Source of the DNA: an uncultured Armatimonadota bacterium
Lineage (GTDB): Bacteria; Armatimonadota; Armatimonadia; Armatimonadales; Armatimonadaceae
Assembly (NCBI GenBank): GCA_903910385.1
Contig: CAIVZM010000018.1
Coordinates: forward strand, 186,001 to 250,000
Length of the DNA stretch: 64,000 bases
Direction: 5' to 3'
Notes under the pieces: generated by a model
Told to the model about the DNA's origin: nothing
Database searches by the model: none
Seen by the model: only the letters and a program-made list of their open reading frames with translations
Program-made: the position numbers and the translations under genes
In this document: positions 17,391-26,215 of the stretch, piece after piece
Position numbering within the stretch: the stretch's first letter is position 1
Layout of the letters: every line of letters begins with the position of its first letter

Positions 17391-20300
17391 ATGAGCGACA
17401 CAACGGAAAAGCCAGTCTTCTTTGACCCTACCCAGCGGCGAACAATCTACTTCACCAGATTTCTGGCTATTGCAGGATTTACAGCGACGATAGTTCTCAC
17501 CATTTTCTGGGCAAGCGTCCTTACTGTCCCGGTATCGCATCGCATCCGGTTGAACGCTCCGCGTTTTCTGCCCGATAACGCTTTACGCGCCGCCGCTACT
17601 CTGGATCGGAAACGGAGTGCAAAAACGCCCCGCGAGGATACCCGGAGAGTACATAAACATTCCGTGCCGGTAAAAGCGCCGATCCTTTCGAAATCCTCGC
17701 GATATGACGCCCAGAATCCCATTATCGGCGCATTTTATGTCAGCTGGGACGAAGTAAGTCTGGCATCGTTACGGCAACATGCCGGGGAATTGACGCATCT
17801 CTTTCCGGGCTGGCTGCATCTCGATAACGATGGCGGACGCTTGATTATCACCGATAATGACAACGCCGATATTGAGGCTCGCCGCATCGCACAGGAAAAA
17901 CATCTGACCATCGTTCCCCTGCTCAACAATTTCAGCGCCGATATCAACGATTTTGAGGAATCCCGATTACACGCTCTACTCATCAGTCCCGAAAAACGAC
18001 AGAAGGTCGCAATCCAGATTCGGGATTATCTTTTGCAAAACGGATATGCTGGGATCAATATCGATCTTGAGACGGAAGATGAAGACGACCGGGCGCTGCT
18101 GTCAATCTTCACAGCGGAAGTTGCCGCCGTCCTGCGGCCCGCTCACCTTCTGATTTCGCAGGACATTCAGGTTGGCGATGGCGAGGAGAACAGCGCCATC
18201 GCCAGTTCCTGTGATTTTGTCGTTCCGATGATCTACGACTTGCACTACGCCGGAGGCGAGGCAGGCCCAATTGCGCCGCAGGAGTGGGCGCAACAGGAAC
18301 TGGATAAGGTTCTGAAAACCATTCCCGCGTCGAAAGTCGTTCTCGCCATTGGTAACTACGCCTATAACTGGGAGCGAGGCAAAATCGGCGCTCAAACTCT
18401 GACCTTCGGAGAAGCCATGGCTACCGCTCGGGAATCTCTGGATTCCGGGGAATCGCCCGTCCGGTTTGACCGGGAAACGCGCAATCCTACCTTTTCCTAT
18501 ACGGAAAGCGATGGCAAGCGGCATGATGTCTGGCTTCTGGATGCAGCGACCGCTTACAACTTTCAGCGATATGCCGCCGAAAAAGGCGTCAACGGGCGGG
18601 CTTTATGGTACATCGGTTCGGAAGATCCCACACTGTGGACGTTTTTTGGCAAAGGCAGACGCCCGCAAAGCCCGCAGTCACTTTCCATTGTCCGTTACGG
18701 CTTCGAGATCGATTTTGAAGGCGAAGGTGAGATTCTGGATATCGTCGCGCAACCGCACGCAGGGAAGCGGACTCTCGACGTTGCGTCCAATGGCGTGATC
18801 GTCAACGAAAGTTTTCTTTCCTATCCATCCACTTATATCGTCCGCCGCACGGGGTGGAACCGGGACGCGAAGGGGAAACTGGACAAGCGTCTCGCCCTTA
18901 CCTTTGACGATGGTCCGGATATCAACTGGACACCGCAAGTCCTGAATGCCCTCAAGAAGGCGGATGTCCCTGCCACTTTTTTCGTCATCGGCGAGTATGT
19001 GGAATCGTACCCGGAACTCGTCCGACGCGAATGGGATCAAGGTCATGAAATCGGCAACCACTCTTTCTATCATCCTAATCTGGCGCTGGTGAGCGGAACG
19101 CGAGCGAATCTGGAAATCAGCGCCACGCAACGTGCCATTCAGGCGGCGACAGGCCGTTCCACAACACTTTTCCGTCCTCCTTACGGTGTGGACGTTGAGC
19201 CATCCACCGTATCAGATTTGATCCCTGTGGAAGAGGCGGAAAAACTCGGTTATGTGACCGTAGCGGAGGGAATCGACCCGAAAGACTGGCATCTTCAGGA
19301 TCATCCCACGCCCGAAATTATCGCGCAACGCATCATTGACGGCGCTCATTCCGGGCAGGGCAATGTTGTCCTGTTACACGATAGCGGCGGCGACCGCGCC
19401 GCTACTGTTGCCGCCATTCCCCTTTTCGTTCAACGACTGAAGGCGGAAGGGTACACGTTCGTCCCAGTCTCCGCGCTCATTAGCGGAGCGCGACGGGATA
19501 CCATCATGCCCCCGGTTATCGGACGTGAGGCATGGGTCGCTCTGGTTGATCGCCAGGTGTTCGGCATCACACGGCGAACCATTGAGACCGTGACATTCCT
19601 GTTTATCTTTACGCTGATCGCCGGGACGATCCGTCTGATTTTTGTCGCCGGCCTGGCGGTGGCGCAGAAGAAACAGGAGCGTCAGTCTCTGACGGACCTC
19701 GATGCCTCAGGAGCGACGCCAACAGTTTCTGTGATCATCGCCGCCTATAACGAAGAAAAAGTCATTGCTCAAACAGTTCGCGCCCTGCTGGACGGCGGTT
19801 ATCCACATCTGGAAGTTATCGTTGTGGATGACGGTTCGCGAGACGGAACGGCAAAAGTGGTAGCGCAGGAATTTGCGACTGATCCGCGAGTCCGCCTGAT
19901 TGTCAAAGAAAATGGCGGTAAGGCATCCGCTTTGAACCGGGGCATCACACTGGCGACGGGCGAAGTTCTGGTCGGGTTGGATGCGGACACGCTGTTCGCA
20001 CCAGACACCGTCCACCGATTGGCGCGTCACTTCGCAGATCCGAGCGTCGGTGCGGTGGCAGGCAATATTGAGGTCGGCAACCGCATTAATCTTCTGACTC
20101 GCTGGCAGGCGGTGGAGTATGTCACATCCCAGAACTTCGACCGTCGCGCCTATGCGATGCTGAATTCCGTCCCGGTCGTGCCCGGTTGTGTGGGGGCATG
20201 GCGAGCGAGCGCCGTGCGTGAGGCAGGGGGCTATGAGAGCGATACGCTGGCGGAGGATGCAGACCTGACCTGGCGCGTCCGTCGTCAGGGATGGCGCATC

Positions 20301-20801
20301 GTGACGGATGCGACCGCCCGCGCCTATACCGAGGCGCCCGATAAGTTGCGCGACCTGATGAAACAGCGCTACCGCTGGACCTTTGGAACGTTACAGACGC
20401 TCTGGAAACACCGTGATATCTGCTTTCGGCCCCGATACGGGTGGTTTGGCTGTCTGGTAGTTCCCTCGCTGTGGATTTTTCAGATCGTTCTGCCGCTGGT
20501 GCTTCCGTTCGCCGATATCGGTCTGATTCTGGCAGCGCTTTCCGGAAGTCTGAATCAGGCGCTCCTCTACTTCGCGTTTTTCTTTTGCGCCGAATTCCTT
20601 GCCGCGTACCTTGCCTTTCGGATGGACAACGCCTCTTGGTCGCGCCTCGCCGATCTGCGTTACCTGTTTTTGCAACGCATCGTCTGGCGTTATCTGCTTT
20701 TCTGGACGCTGGTTCGCGCCCTGACAGCGGCGATGCGAGGGGGAAGAAACGGGTGGAACAAACTGGAGCGCAAGGGGACTGCGGTAGTCCGAAACACGTA
20801 A
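17391..20801 (+). CDS. Trifunctional membrane protein: GH18-like + NodB polysaccharide deacetylase + GT2 glycosyltransferase
   Basis: Protein of 1136 aa. A membrane anchor (about 22-45) leads to a GH18-like domain (about 108-420) with GINIDLE and catalytic-type E227. A NodB domain follows (about 500-690; TFDDGP at about 504, H-x3-H in GNHSFYHP at about 556). After a transmembrane segment (about 728-755) comes a processive GT2 domain (about 775-1000; VVDDGS, DADT, EDAD, QRYRW) and C-terminal membrane helices. The arrangement suggests synthesis, export and trimming or deacetylation of an extracellular beta-linked GlcNAc-type polymer by one polypeptide. GT2 would be cytoplasmic and the other domains external. 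The upstream 170 bp is AT rich and promoter-like. Confidence 0.9.
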   Translation: MSDTTEKPVFFDPTQRRTIYFTRFLAIAGFTATIVLTIFWASVLTVPVSHRIRLNAPRFLPDNALRAAATLDRKRSAKTPREDTRRVHKHSVPVKAPILSKSSRYDAQNPIIGAFYVSWDEVSLASLRQHAGELTHLFPGWLHLDNDGGRLIITDNDNADIEARRIAQEKHLTIVPLLNNFSADINDFEESRLHALLISPEKRQKVAIQIRDYLLQNGYAGINIDLETEDEDDRALLSIFTAEVAAVLRPAHLLISQDIQVGDGEENSAIASSCDFVVPMIYDLHYAGGEAGPIAPQEWAQQELDKVLKTIPASKVVLAIGNYAYNWERGKIGAQTLTFGEAMATARESLDSGESPVRFDRETRNPTFSYTESDGKRHDVWLLDAATAYNFQRYAAEKGVNGRALWYIGSEDPTLWTFFGKGRRPQSPQSLSIVRYGFEIDFEGEGEILDIVAQPHAGKRTLDVASNGVIVNESFLSYPSTYIVRRTGWNRDAKGKLDKRLALTFDDGPDINWTPQVLNALKKADVPATFFVIGEYVESYPELVRREWDQGHEIGNHSFYHPNLALVSGTRANLEISATQRAIQAATGRSTTLFRPPYGVDVEPSTVSDLIPVEEAEKLGYVTVAEGIDPKDWHLQDHPTPEIIAQRIIDGAHSGQGNVVLLHDSGGDRAATVAAIPLFVQRLKAEGYTFVPVSALISGARRDTIMPPVIGREAWVALVDRQVFGITRRTIETVTFLFIFTLIAGTIRLIFVAGLAVAQKKQERQSLTDLDASGATPTVSVIIAAYNEEKVIAQTVRALLDGGYPHLEVIVVDDGSRDGTAKVVAQEFATDPRVRLIVKENGGKASALNRGITLATGEVLVGLDADTLFAPDTVHRLARHFADPSVGAVAGNIEVGNRINLLTRWQAVEYVTSQNFDRRAYAMLNSVPVVPGCVGAWRASAVREAGGYESDTLAEDADLTWRVRRQGWRIVTDATARAYTEAPDKLRDLMKQRYRWTFGTLQTLWKHRDICFRPRYGWFGCLVVPSLWIFQIVLPLVLPFADIGLILAALSGSLNQALLYFAFFFCAEFLAAYLAFRMDNASWSRLADLRYLFLQRIVWRYLLFWTLVRALTAAMRGGRNGWNKLERKGTAVVRNT

Positions 20802-20841
20802 ACTCGCAAAGACGCCGACGCTACCGACAGGAACAGATCAT

Positions 20842-21180
20842 TCAGGCTCGCCATTCGAACTGCGCCATCAGACGACCGGACGACTCCCAGTGACGTAGGG
20901 CGTTTTCGGCGCGGCGTTCGGTCAGGAACAAAGGAAGCGGGGCGCGTTCTCGCTCTGAAAGACGCCGGACGACTTCCCGGGGAGTGCCGGAAATAACCCA
21001 TCCCCCGGCGGTCACGACACGAACAAACAAACGGGACGATTGGTTCGAGAGGTCATCCGGACGCTTACCGCGACGCGGGGCTTCCCGAATCAACAGTTCC
21101 ATCATGGTCGCCCCTATCAGCAGGACGGGAATCAGGGCGACGATACCCAGAAATAACGCCAGAACGCCTTCCGTCATCAT
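20842..21180 (-). CDS. Small membrane protein of unknown function
   Basis: 112 aa starting at the double ATG (21180/21177). One strong hydrophobic segment (about 5-28) is followed by a basic, soluble tail with VVTAGGWVISGTPREVVRRL and RAENALRHWE. No family recognised. The segment order suggests a single-pass protein with a cytoplasmic tail. TATTCT at 21187-21192 lies 6 nt before the first ATG with no Shine-Dalgarno, as in other putative leaderless genes here. It is convergent with the large GH18-NodB-GT2 gene, 40 bp apart. It is judged real from the signal-like start, the promoter and the absence of a better frame. Confidence 0.6.
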   Translation of the reverse strand: MMTEGVLALFLGIVALIPVLLIGATMMELLIREAPRRGKRPDDLSNQSSRLFVRVVTAGGWVISGTPREVVRRLSERERAPLPLFLTERRAENALRHWESSGRLMAQFEWRA

Positions 21181-21186
21181 GGCTAT

Positions 21187-21192
21187 AGAATA
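21187..21192 (-). promoter_or_regulatory. -10-like box 6 nt before the small membrane protein start
   Basis: TATTCT on the minus strand, separated from the ATG at 21180 by ATAGCC. This matches the leaderless arrangement seen at other genes in the window. Confidence 0.4.
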
Positions 21193-21398
21193 TCGCTGAT
21201 TTTGTCAGAACGAAAGGGGTTCGCTTCCCAGTGTCCAAATTCGATGGATTGCATACGGCAGGAGGATGACATCGACTTTACATCACCCTTTCAAAAGCGG
21301 GCTCAGGAGAATATTTCCGAACGCTCAGGAACCGGGTTGGGAGCGCCGTCGTTAGAACAAGCGGCGCAGATGAGCGCCATGGAACAGGAACATTCAAC

Positions 21399-22139
21399 GT
21401 GGCGGACACTATTTTAGCAGGTAAGACGGTTCTTTTGATCGGCGCAACGGGCGGTATCGGGGCGGCGGTTGCGCCCCTGCTGGCGCAGGAGGGGGCAAGG
21501 TTAATCCTCTCCGGGCGAAACAGCCAGAAATTAGAGGCTGTCGCGGCGAGCGTCACGGCGGTATCTGGCGCGGCGCCACTGATTATCAAAGCGGATATCA
21601 CGGATAACGCCCAGATCACCAGCCTCTTTGAAGAAGCCGAAAAATATGCCGAAGGCGCTATCGATATCGTTATCAATGCGGCGGGCATCGGGACGATAAA
21701 ACCGATTGAGAGCCTCACCCCGGCGGATTTCTACAATGTGCTATCGATCAATCTTTACGGACCGATGCTCCTCTCACGAGCGGCGGTCAAAGCGATGGCG
21801 CCGCGAAAGTCAGGGCATATTTTGCATGTGGTCGGCATTCTGGGCAAAGCGCCCATGGCGAACGCGACCGCTTACTGTGCCAGTAAATACGGTCTGACCG
21901 GATTTCTGCAGTCTTTGCGAGCCGAAGTATCACGACGCCACAACATCAAAATCACCGGTCTGTACCTCGGGGGCGTGGATACTCCTTTCTACGATAACCC
22001 GAACATCGAAATGAAGGTGCAACGGGACAAAATGCTCACTCCGGGCGATGCCGCACGCGCCATCCATTATGCCCTAACCCAGCCCGCACATCTGGTTCTG
22101 GGGGAACTCACCCTGCAACCCGAAAGCCACCAACTGTAA
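21399..22139 (+). CDS. Short-chain dehydrogenase/reductase, 3-oxoacyl-ACP reductase-like
   Basis: SDR of 246 aa with GATGGIGAAV near residue 14, NAAGIG near 89, the Y159-x3-K163 pair in AYCASKYGL, and DTPF in the C-terminal part. It is cytoplasmic and NAD(P)H dependent; the substrate is unknown. GTG at 21399 is used because AGGAAC precedes it and the SDR fold begins within 10 residues. No partner genes suggest a pathway. The C terminus (GELTLQPES) is typical of the broad FabG/YdfG-like group. Confidence 0.85.
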   Translation: MADTILAGKTVLLIGATGGIGAAVAPLLAQEGARLILSGRNSQKLEAVAASVTAVSGAAPLIIKADITDNAQITSLFEEAEKYAEGAIDIVINAAGIGTIKPIESLTPADFYNVLSINLYGPMLLSRAAVKAMAPRKSGHILHVVGILGKAPMANATAYCASKYGLTGFLQSLRAEVSRRHNIKITGLYLGGVDTPFYDNPNIEMKVQRDKMLTPGDAARAIHYALTQPAHLVLGELTLQPESHQL

Positions 22140-22683
22140 AACCGGACGCCTTTCTCTCCAGCGCAGACGATGTTTCCGCCATGGAGATGCTGGCGGCGGT
22201 CTTTTTGCGAGAATATTTCTGCGATTTGAAAGTGATGTTTCCCGCTAATCGCCTCCCATATTGCGCAGCCAGCGCACCCGCTTCTTTTTCGGGTCAATGG
22301 AGGCGATTTCGGGGACGTCGATACTCCAGCGCTCCGCTTCTAACGGGATCATTTCTAACGGGATCACGGCGGAGGGGTGATCATTCTCCGAGACAATCTC
22401 GATGGTAACCTTGAGGACGCCGTGAATCGCCTCTTTCTGGATAATCGCCCCGGATAATCGCCGCCTTCTCTGTCCGAATGAAAAGTATGCAGGGAAGCTA
22501 CTCATGGTTCCTGATGACTTTCACCGGGGTACGCGCCACTGGAACGTGACCCTATTGGCGATGACTCATGTAGGAGCGCAGGCCTGTTGCCGAGACGGGC
22601 GGTCACATTACTCTTTTTTTGGAGTCTGTGGAGTGAAGGCGACATTTCAGGTAAAATGGTGCGTTTGACGGAGAACCTTTGTA
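22140..22683. other. Intergenic region with two short tandem duplications
   Basis: About 540 bp between the SDR and ion channel genes. It contains a weak minus-strand open frame (22245-22505), a 15-bp direct repeat (TTCTAACGGGATCAT at 22340-22354, repeated from 22355 with a different last base) and a 13-bp tandem repeat (22439-22464). The channel gene's promoter is probably near 22652 (TAAAAT), with GGAG close to the start codon. Confidence 0.6.
22245..22505 (-). CDS. Possible small hypothetical protein or gene remnant
   Basis: Open frame of 86 aa. The C-terminal half (TIEIVSENDHP, then ERWSIDVPEIASID and RVRWLRN) has protein-like composition. The first 20 residues are arginine rich and not protein-like. 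A 13-bp tandem duplication (22439-22464) falls exactly at this change and a 15-bp duplication adds the repeat IPLEMIPLE. The present frame may therefore be a damaged version of an older gene. No family recognised. Confidence 0.3.
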   Translation of the reverse strand: MSSFPAYFSFGQRRRRLSGAIIQKEAIHGVLKVTIEIVSENDHPSAVIPLEMIPLEAERWSIDVPEIASIDPKKKRVRWLRNMGGD

Positions 22684-23835
22684 ATGCTGTTTCTCGTGCA
22701 CTTCCGCATTCGTCACAAGGTGGGAGGCTCACTCAGTAAGCGTCAACTTTCTACTACCCTCTTCGCTTTCGCTATTTTCTGGCTTTTCTCCGGACCTAGT
22801 GTCGCTCATGCAGGATTGGAGTTGTCCGAATCCTTTCTGGAACCGCCGCAGGTTGACAAACCGACCCCCGTCAAGATGTACCTCTATCTGGATGACGTTA
22901 ACCGAATTGATGTCTCCACGCATACATACGAAGTCACCGCTCAGTTAGTGATGGAATGGCAGGACGCTCGCGTCTCTTCTCTCTTCAAGCCCGGCAACCC
23001 CGAGTCGGTACTGGAATTTGAAGGCGTCGAGGCTGTAGAAATCATGAAAAAGCTCTGGCATCCTGAGGTGGAAATCATGAACGAACGAGGGGAACGGAAA
23101 ATAGGCGTCCGAGCGCTGGATATCCATCGCGACGGCCGAGTCAGTGTCTACGAAAAGTTCGACAGTCAGGCGCATCTGGAAGGGGATATGTTTTATTTCC
23201 CTTTTACGGTGGCGGAGTTGCGGTTGGCTTTCAACGCCTTTGAGCAGGATAAGAGCGAGATGGAATTGCAACCCGCAAAATTCGAATCTCAGTCTGGCGC
23301 GACCATGGACGATGTCATCATAGGTCCCTGGAGTTACTTGTTAAAAAGTACCGAAACAAAGACGACTCACCGTTCCAATGAACCCAACCGCAAATACTCC
23401 CGCGTTGATTTTTTACTGAAAGTCCGGCGCGATCTGATTTCAGGCATTTCCATCGCCCTTTTACCCATTTTACTTATCTGGGTCTGTTCGTCAGCGTTAC
23501 TTTGGATTGATGCGGCGGAGTTCAGTTCCTATGGGAGTCCACGTATCGGCGGACTACTGACGCTACTGCTGACTTGCGTTACGCTTCAGTTGACTATGGA
23601 ATCCCGTCTTCCCAGCGTCTCTTACCTTACTTTGCCCAACCTCCTGTTTTATGAGACCATCGTGCTGCTTACGGCGGGCATCTGCCTTTCTGTGGTCTAT
23701 GTCCACCGTTACCATCGTGTGTCGAAAGAAAAGGCTCGCGCCTTTGACCGCACCTTACGCATCACGTACCCTATCGTTGCTGTGACGGTCTTCATTCTGG
23801 CGCTCATCGTTTTTGCTTTTCAAACTCGACTTTAG
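22684..23835 (+). CDS. Bacterial pentameric ligand-gated ion channel (Cys-loop receptor family)
   Basis: Protein of 383 aa. A signal peptide ends near residue 42 (VAHAG). An extracellular beta-sandwich follows (about 50-245) with YLYLDDVNRID and a WQDAR segment typical of the ligand-binding domain. Four membrane helices are M1 (about 250-272), M2 (about 285-310), M3 (about 313-338) and M4 (about 358-380). M2 and the M2-M3 loop (MESRLPSVSYLTLPNLL) match the GLIC/glycine receptor pattern. By alignment to GLIC, M2 has Ser at -2', Arg at 0', Thr at 6' and Leu at 9'. There are no Cys-loop cysteines, as in other bacterial members. The ligand is unknown. Confidence 0.88.
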   Translation: MLFLVHFRIRHKVGGSLSKRQLSTTLFAFAIFWLFSGPSVAHAGLELSESFLEPPQVDKPTPVKMYLYLDDVNRIDVSTHTYEVTAQLVMEWQDARVSSLFKPGNPESVLEFEGVEAVEIMKKLWHPEVEIMNERGERKIGVRALDIHRDGRVSVYEKFDSQAHLEGDMFYFPFTVAELRLAFNAFEQDKSEMELQPAKFESQSGATMDDVIIGPWSYLLKSTETKTTHRSNEPNRKYSRVDFLLKVRRDLISGISIALLPILLIWVCSSALLWIDAAEFSSYGSPRIGGLLTLLLTCVTLQLTMESRLPSVSYLTLPNLLFYETIVLLTAGICLSVVYVHRYHRVSKEKARAFDRTLRITYPIVAVTVFILALIVFAFQTRL

Positions 23836-23870
23836 GTTGAGAGCATCGCGGCAGTTTTATTCTCGGAGGT

Positions 23871-24440
23871 TTAGCGATTCACACGCCAGAGACGGCGTTT
23901 GAGACGTTGCCAGACATTGAACACAATCGGGCAAGCTTCCACATTTTCCATCATTGTCATGGAGCGCTCACGAAATCCGGCAGTATGCAGGTAGGGGAAA
24001 TCGCGGCAGGACTGCGGTCGGTCTTCGTAAACCTGACACAGGTTATCTTCTCCCAGAAACGGACAGGGCGATGAGGAGAAACGCTTCGTGCCGTCTTTTT
24101 CGGTCGAGACGTACTGCGCCAGAAACGAACGCAGAGAAACGCTCAGGCGGGCGGCGAGACGCTTGATATCCCGGTCATCGATGACGATCTCAAAGGTTCG
24201 ACAACAATGGGCGCAAGCCGTACAGTCGACCTGCGCCCAGACAACATCTGTCGTTTCCTGAACAATGCCATCGAGTTCCCCGTTCGACATTTTCAGGCGA
24301 TTTTTCAGGAAAGCGCGGAATTGCATGTCCTCGCCGACGTTATGCCGCGAATACCGCCGGATCAGGGGCAATTCGCGAATAATGCGTTCAGACATATCCG
24401 TTTTTTGCGGCTTCGCTTTTTCTTCCGGCGTGTCAGGCAT
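23871..24440 (-). CDS. YkgJ-family cysteine cluster protein
   Basis: Protein of 189 aa with the YkgJ cluster: CTACAHCC (about 75-82), then CPFLGEDNLCQVYEDRP (about 127-143) and SCRDFP. These cysteines are thought to bind zinc or an iron-sulfur centre; the family's biochemical role is unclear. A charged N terminus (about 1-40) precedes the domain. The start is 18 bp after the stop of the pilin-like gene on the same strand, so both probably share one transcript. Confidence 0.88.
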   Translation of the reverse strand: MPDTPEEKAKPQKTDMSERIIRELPLIRRYSRHNVGEDMQFRAFLKNRLKMSNGELDGIVQETTDVVWAQVDCTACAHCCRTFEIVIDDRDIKRLAARLSVSLRSFLAQYVSTEKDGTKRFSSSPCPFLGEDNLCQVYEDRPQSCRDFPYLHTAGFRERSMTMMENVEACPIVFNVWQRLKRRLWRVNR

Positions 24441-24457
24441 ACAATCGCTTTTCCCGG

Positions 24458-25219
24458 TTACTGACGGGGGTCGAAGTTACCCTGGTAGACTCCCTGTTCC
24501 GGCTTCTGGAACCAGACTTGCGACCATCGGTGGAATTTGCTATGTCCGTCCATAAAGACATAGTTCGCCCCGCCGGTGTGACGTCGCAACGCCAGTTCCG
24601 TTGTTTCCTTGTTAGCGGCATCCCATGTCATTCCCTGCATAAAGGGATTGAATTGCGGATTGGGCGGCGTTTCCTGATCGCCATTCCAGTTGTAGGGTGC
24701 GAAGTGATCGCGAGTGATATTCTTTGCACTCTCGGCTAATGCGATGACGCTTGCCGGGGACTGCACCGACGCCAGATTCCCGTAAGAGTTTCCCCCGGCA
24801 ATGTAGGCGTTGATGAAGTACGAAGAGCGCCGTAACCCATCCTGACCGAAGCCCGGATTGGAGAGAGGCATTGTCCAGTTGGTGGAATCATCCGAAGGAC
24901 AGCGATAAAGCTGACGGTTTTTGATATAGGGCTGAACCTGATCTGTCCATGTATTCGCCTCAACAGGGAAACTGAGCAGAGGAAGGTTTTCTTCGTTGTC
25001 CTGAGCGTACATCATGAACGCGATTCCTACCTGCCGTCCGTTCGAAAGGCAGGAAACAGATCGCGCTTTTTCACGGGCTTGCGCAAAGACCGGGAAGAGA
25101 ATGGCGGCGAGTATCGCTATTATCGCGATGACGACGAGAAGTTCGATGAGCGTAAACGCCTGACGATTGAGTGACGCAAACCCGTCCTTACGACGGAGAA
25201 ATGGGTGGAATATTAACAT
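24458..25219 (-). CDS. Pilin-like secreted protein, DUF1559/H-x9-DG type (second copy)
   Basis: Protein of 253 aa. The prepilin leader ends before FTLIELLVV (phenylalanine at about 22), followed by the hydrophobic helix, [22 protein letters not shown] and the C-terminal H-x9-DG motif ([15 protein letters not shown]). It is paralogous to the protein at 15956-16684: the first 40 residues after the cleavage site are nearly identical, while the globular domains diverge. It is likely exported and processed by a prepilin peptidase encoded elsewhere. It is co-directional with the YkgJ gene 18 bp downstream. Confidence 0.9.
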   Translation of the reverse strand: MLIFHPFLRRKDGFASLNRQAFTLIELLVVIAIIAILAAILFPVFAQAREKARSVSCLSNGRQVGIAFMMYAQDNEENLPLLSFPVEANTWTDQVQPYIKNRQLYRCPSDDSTNWTMPLSNPGFGQDGLRRSSYFINAYIAGGNSYGNLASVQSPASVIALAESAKNITRDHFAPYNWNGDQETPPNPQFNPFMQGMTWDAANKETTELALRRHTGGANYVFMDGHSKFHRWSQVWFQKPEQGVYQGNFDPRQ

Positions 25220-25321
25220 AAACAGTACTATTGTATCCGATGGGAAGACGCGGAATCATGGAGATCCCTGCTAACCTGACAGCAGAAAAGTTTGCAGGGG
25301 CGTAAGTGGCACAGTCCGAAA

Positions 25322-26140
25322 TTACAGGGGGAAATAGTCATTGATTTGTTCGGTGGGCAAGCTTCTGCCATACTCGCTGATTTCAAAGACTTCCGCATAG
25401 CGGATGGCGTTCCCTTTTTCCACTCCATAACGTTGTCGGAGCGCATCCCGGAATCGGTCAGCGAAGTAGGCGTCCCGGCGCGCCACCCATGCCGTTACCC
25501 AGGCGAGACGGCTCGTTTCATCGGCAGGCACTTCGGCAAGCGTCCCGCTGTCATAGGGCAACCACTCGTACACCTGTGAGGTATGGCAGTGCAGCATCTT
25601 CCCTTTGTCATCGATCACCTCATCGGTCGCCAACACGACATCGGGCGTCAGGGGATAGGGTTTCTGGAAATGGTCGCGCATATACAGTATGACAGGCGTT
25701 TCCGAAAGATGCGGAACCAGTGGTGCGATATTCGGGACACGAATCAGGTAAGATGCGTCCTGTACCAGAATTCCGGTGCGACGATGGTCGGGATGGTAGT
25801 CATTCGGTCGGTGAGTGAAGAGCAAATCTGGTTGAAAATCGCGAATCAGCCGGATAAAGCGCTCGCGGGTCGCGAGGTCTGTATCCAGTCGACCGTCCGG
25901 ATAATCCAGAACTTCATACTCGACGCCGGAGACAGCCGAAACCGCCTGCGTCTCTTTCAGGCGCCGTTGCGCCAGCGGCCCGCCGCCCATTTCATGATGT
26001 CCTGCTTCCCCATTGGTTGCGGAAACAAATTTGACGGTATGCCCTTGAGCGATGAGTTTGGTCGCCAACCCGCCGGAAGTAAATTCGCAGTCATCGGGAT
26101 GCGCCCCGATCATCAATGCCCGGATTCGTTTCTCTGCCAT
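25322..26140 (-). CDS. PIG-L/LmbE-family deacetylase
   Basis: Zinc-dependent N-deacetylase of 272 aa. The metal motif AHPDD (about 13-17, MIGAHPDDCEF) and the second motif HRPNDYHPDHR (about 108-118) are intact. Family members deacetylate GlcNAc-type substrates, for example GlcNAc-malate in bacillithiol synthesis (BshB) or lipid-linked sugars. There is no signal peptide. No bshA or bshC is nearby, so the substrate is unknown. AAGGA precedes the ATG. Confidence 0.88.
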   Translation of the reverse strand: MAEKRIRALMIGAHPDDCEFTSGGLATKLIAQGHTVKFVSATNGEAGHHEMGGGPLAQRRLKETQAVSAVSGVEYEVLDYPDGRLDTDLATRERFIRLIRDFQPDLLFTHRPNDYHPDHRRTGILVQDASYLIRVPNIAPLVPHLSETPVILYMRDHFQKPYPLTPDVVLATDEVIDDKGKMLHCHTSQVYEWLPYDSGTLAEVPADETSRLAWVTAWVARRDAYFADRFRDALRQRYGVEKGNAIRYAEVFEISEYGRSLPTEQINDYFPL

Positions 26141-26215
26141 AATGACGCATTGTCCTTACTGAATAAAAGGGATGGATGAGGATCCGTCCCCCGATTTGTT
26201 TTTCGCGGTTTTGCT

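Noticed and set aside
21202-21417. A 71-codon plus-strand frame ahead of the SDR gene at 21399
   Set aside because: It overlaps the SDR start, has no domain and no convincing Shine-Dalgarno.
15956-25219. Two near-identical DNA segments at the pilin-like N termini read as a dispersed repeat
   Set aside because: They encode the conserved pilin leader and helix, so the similarity is explained by protein conservation.
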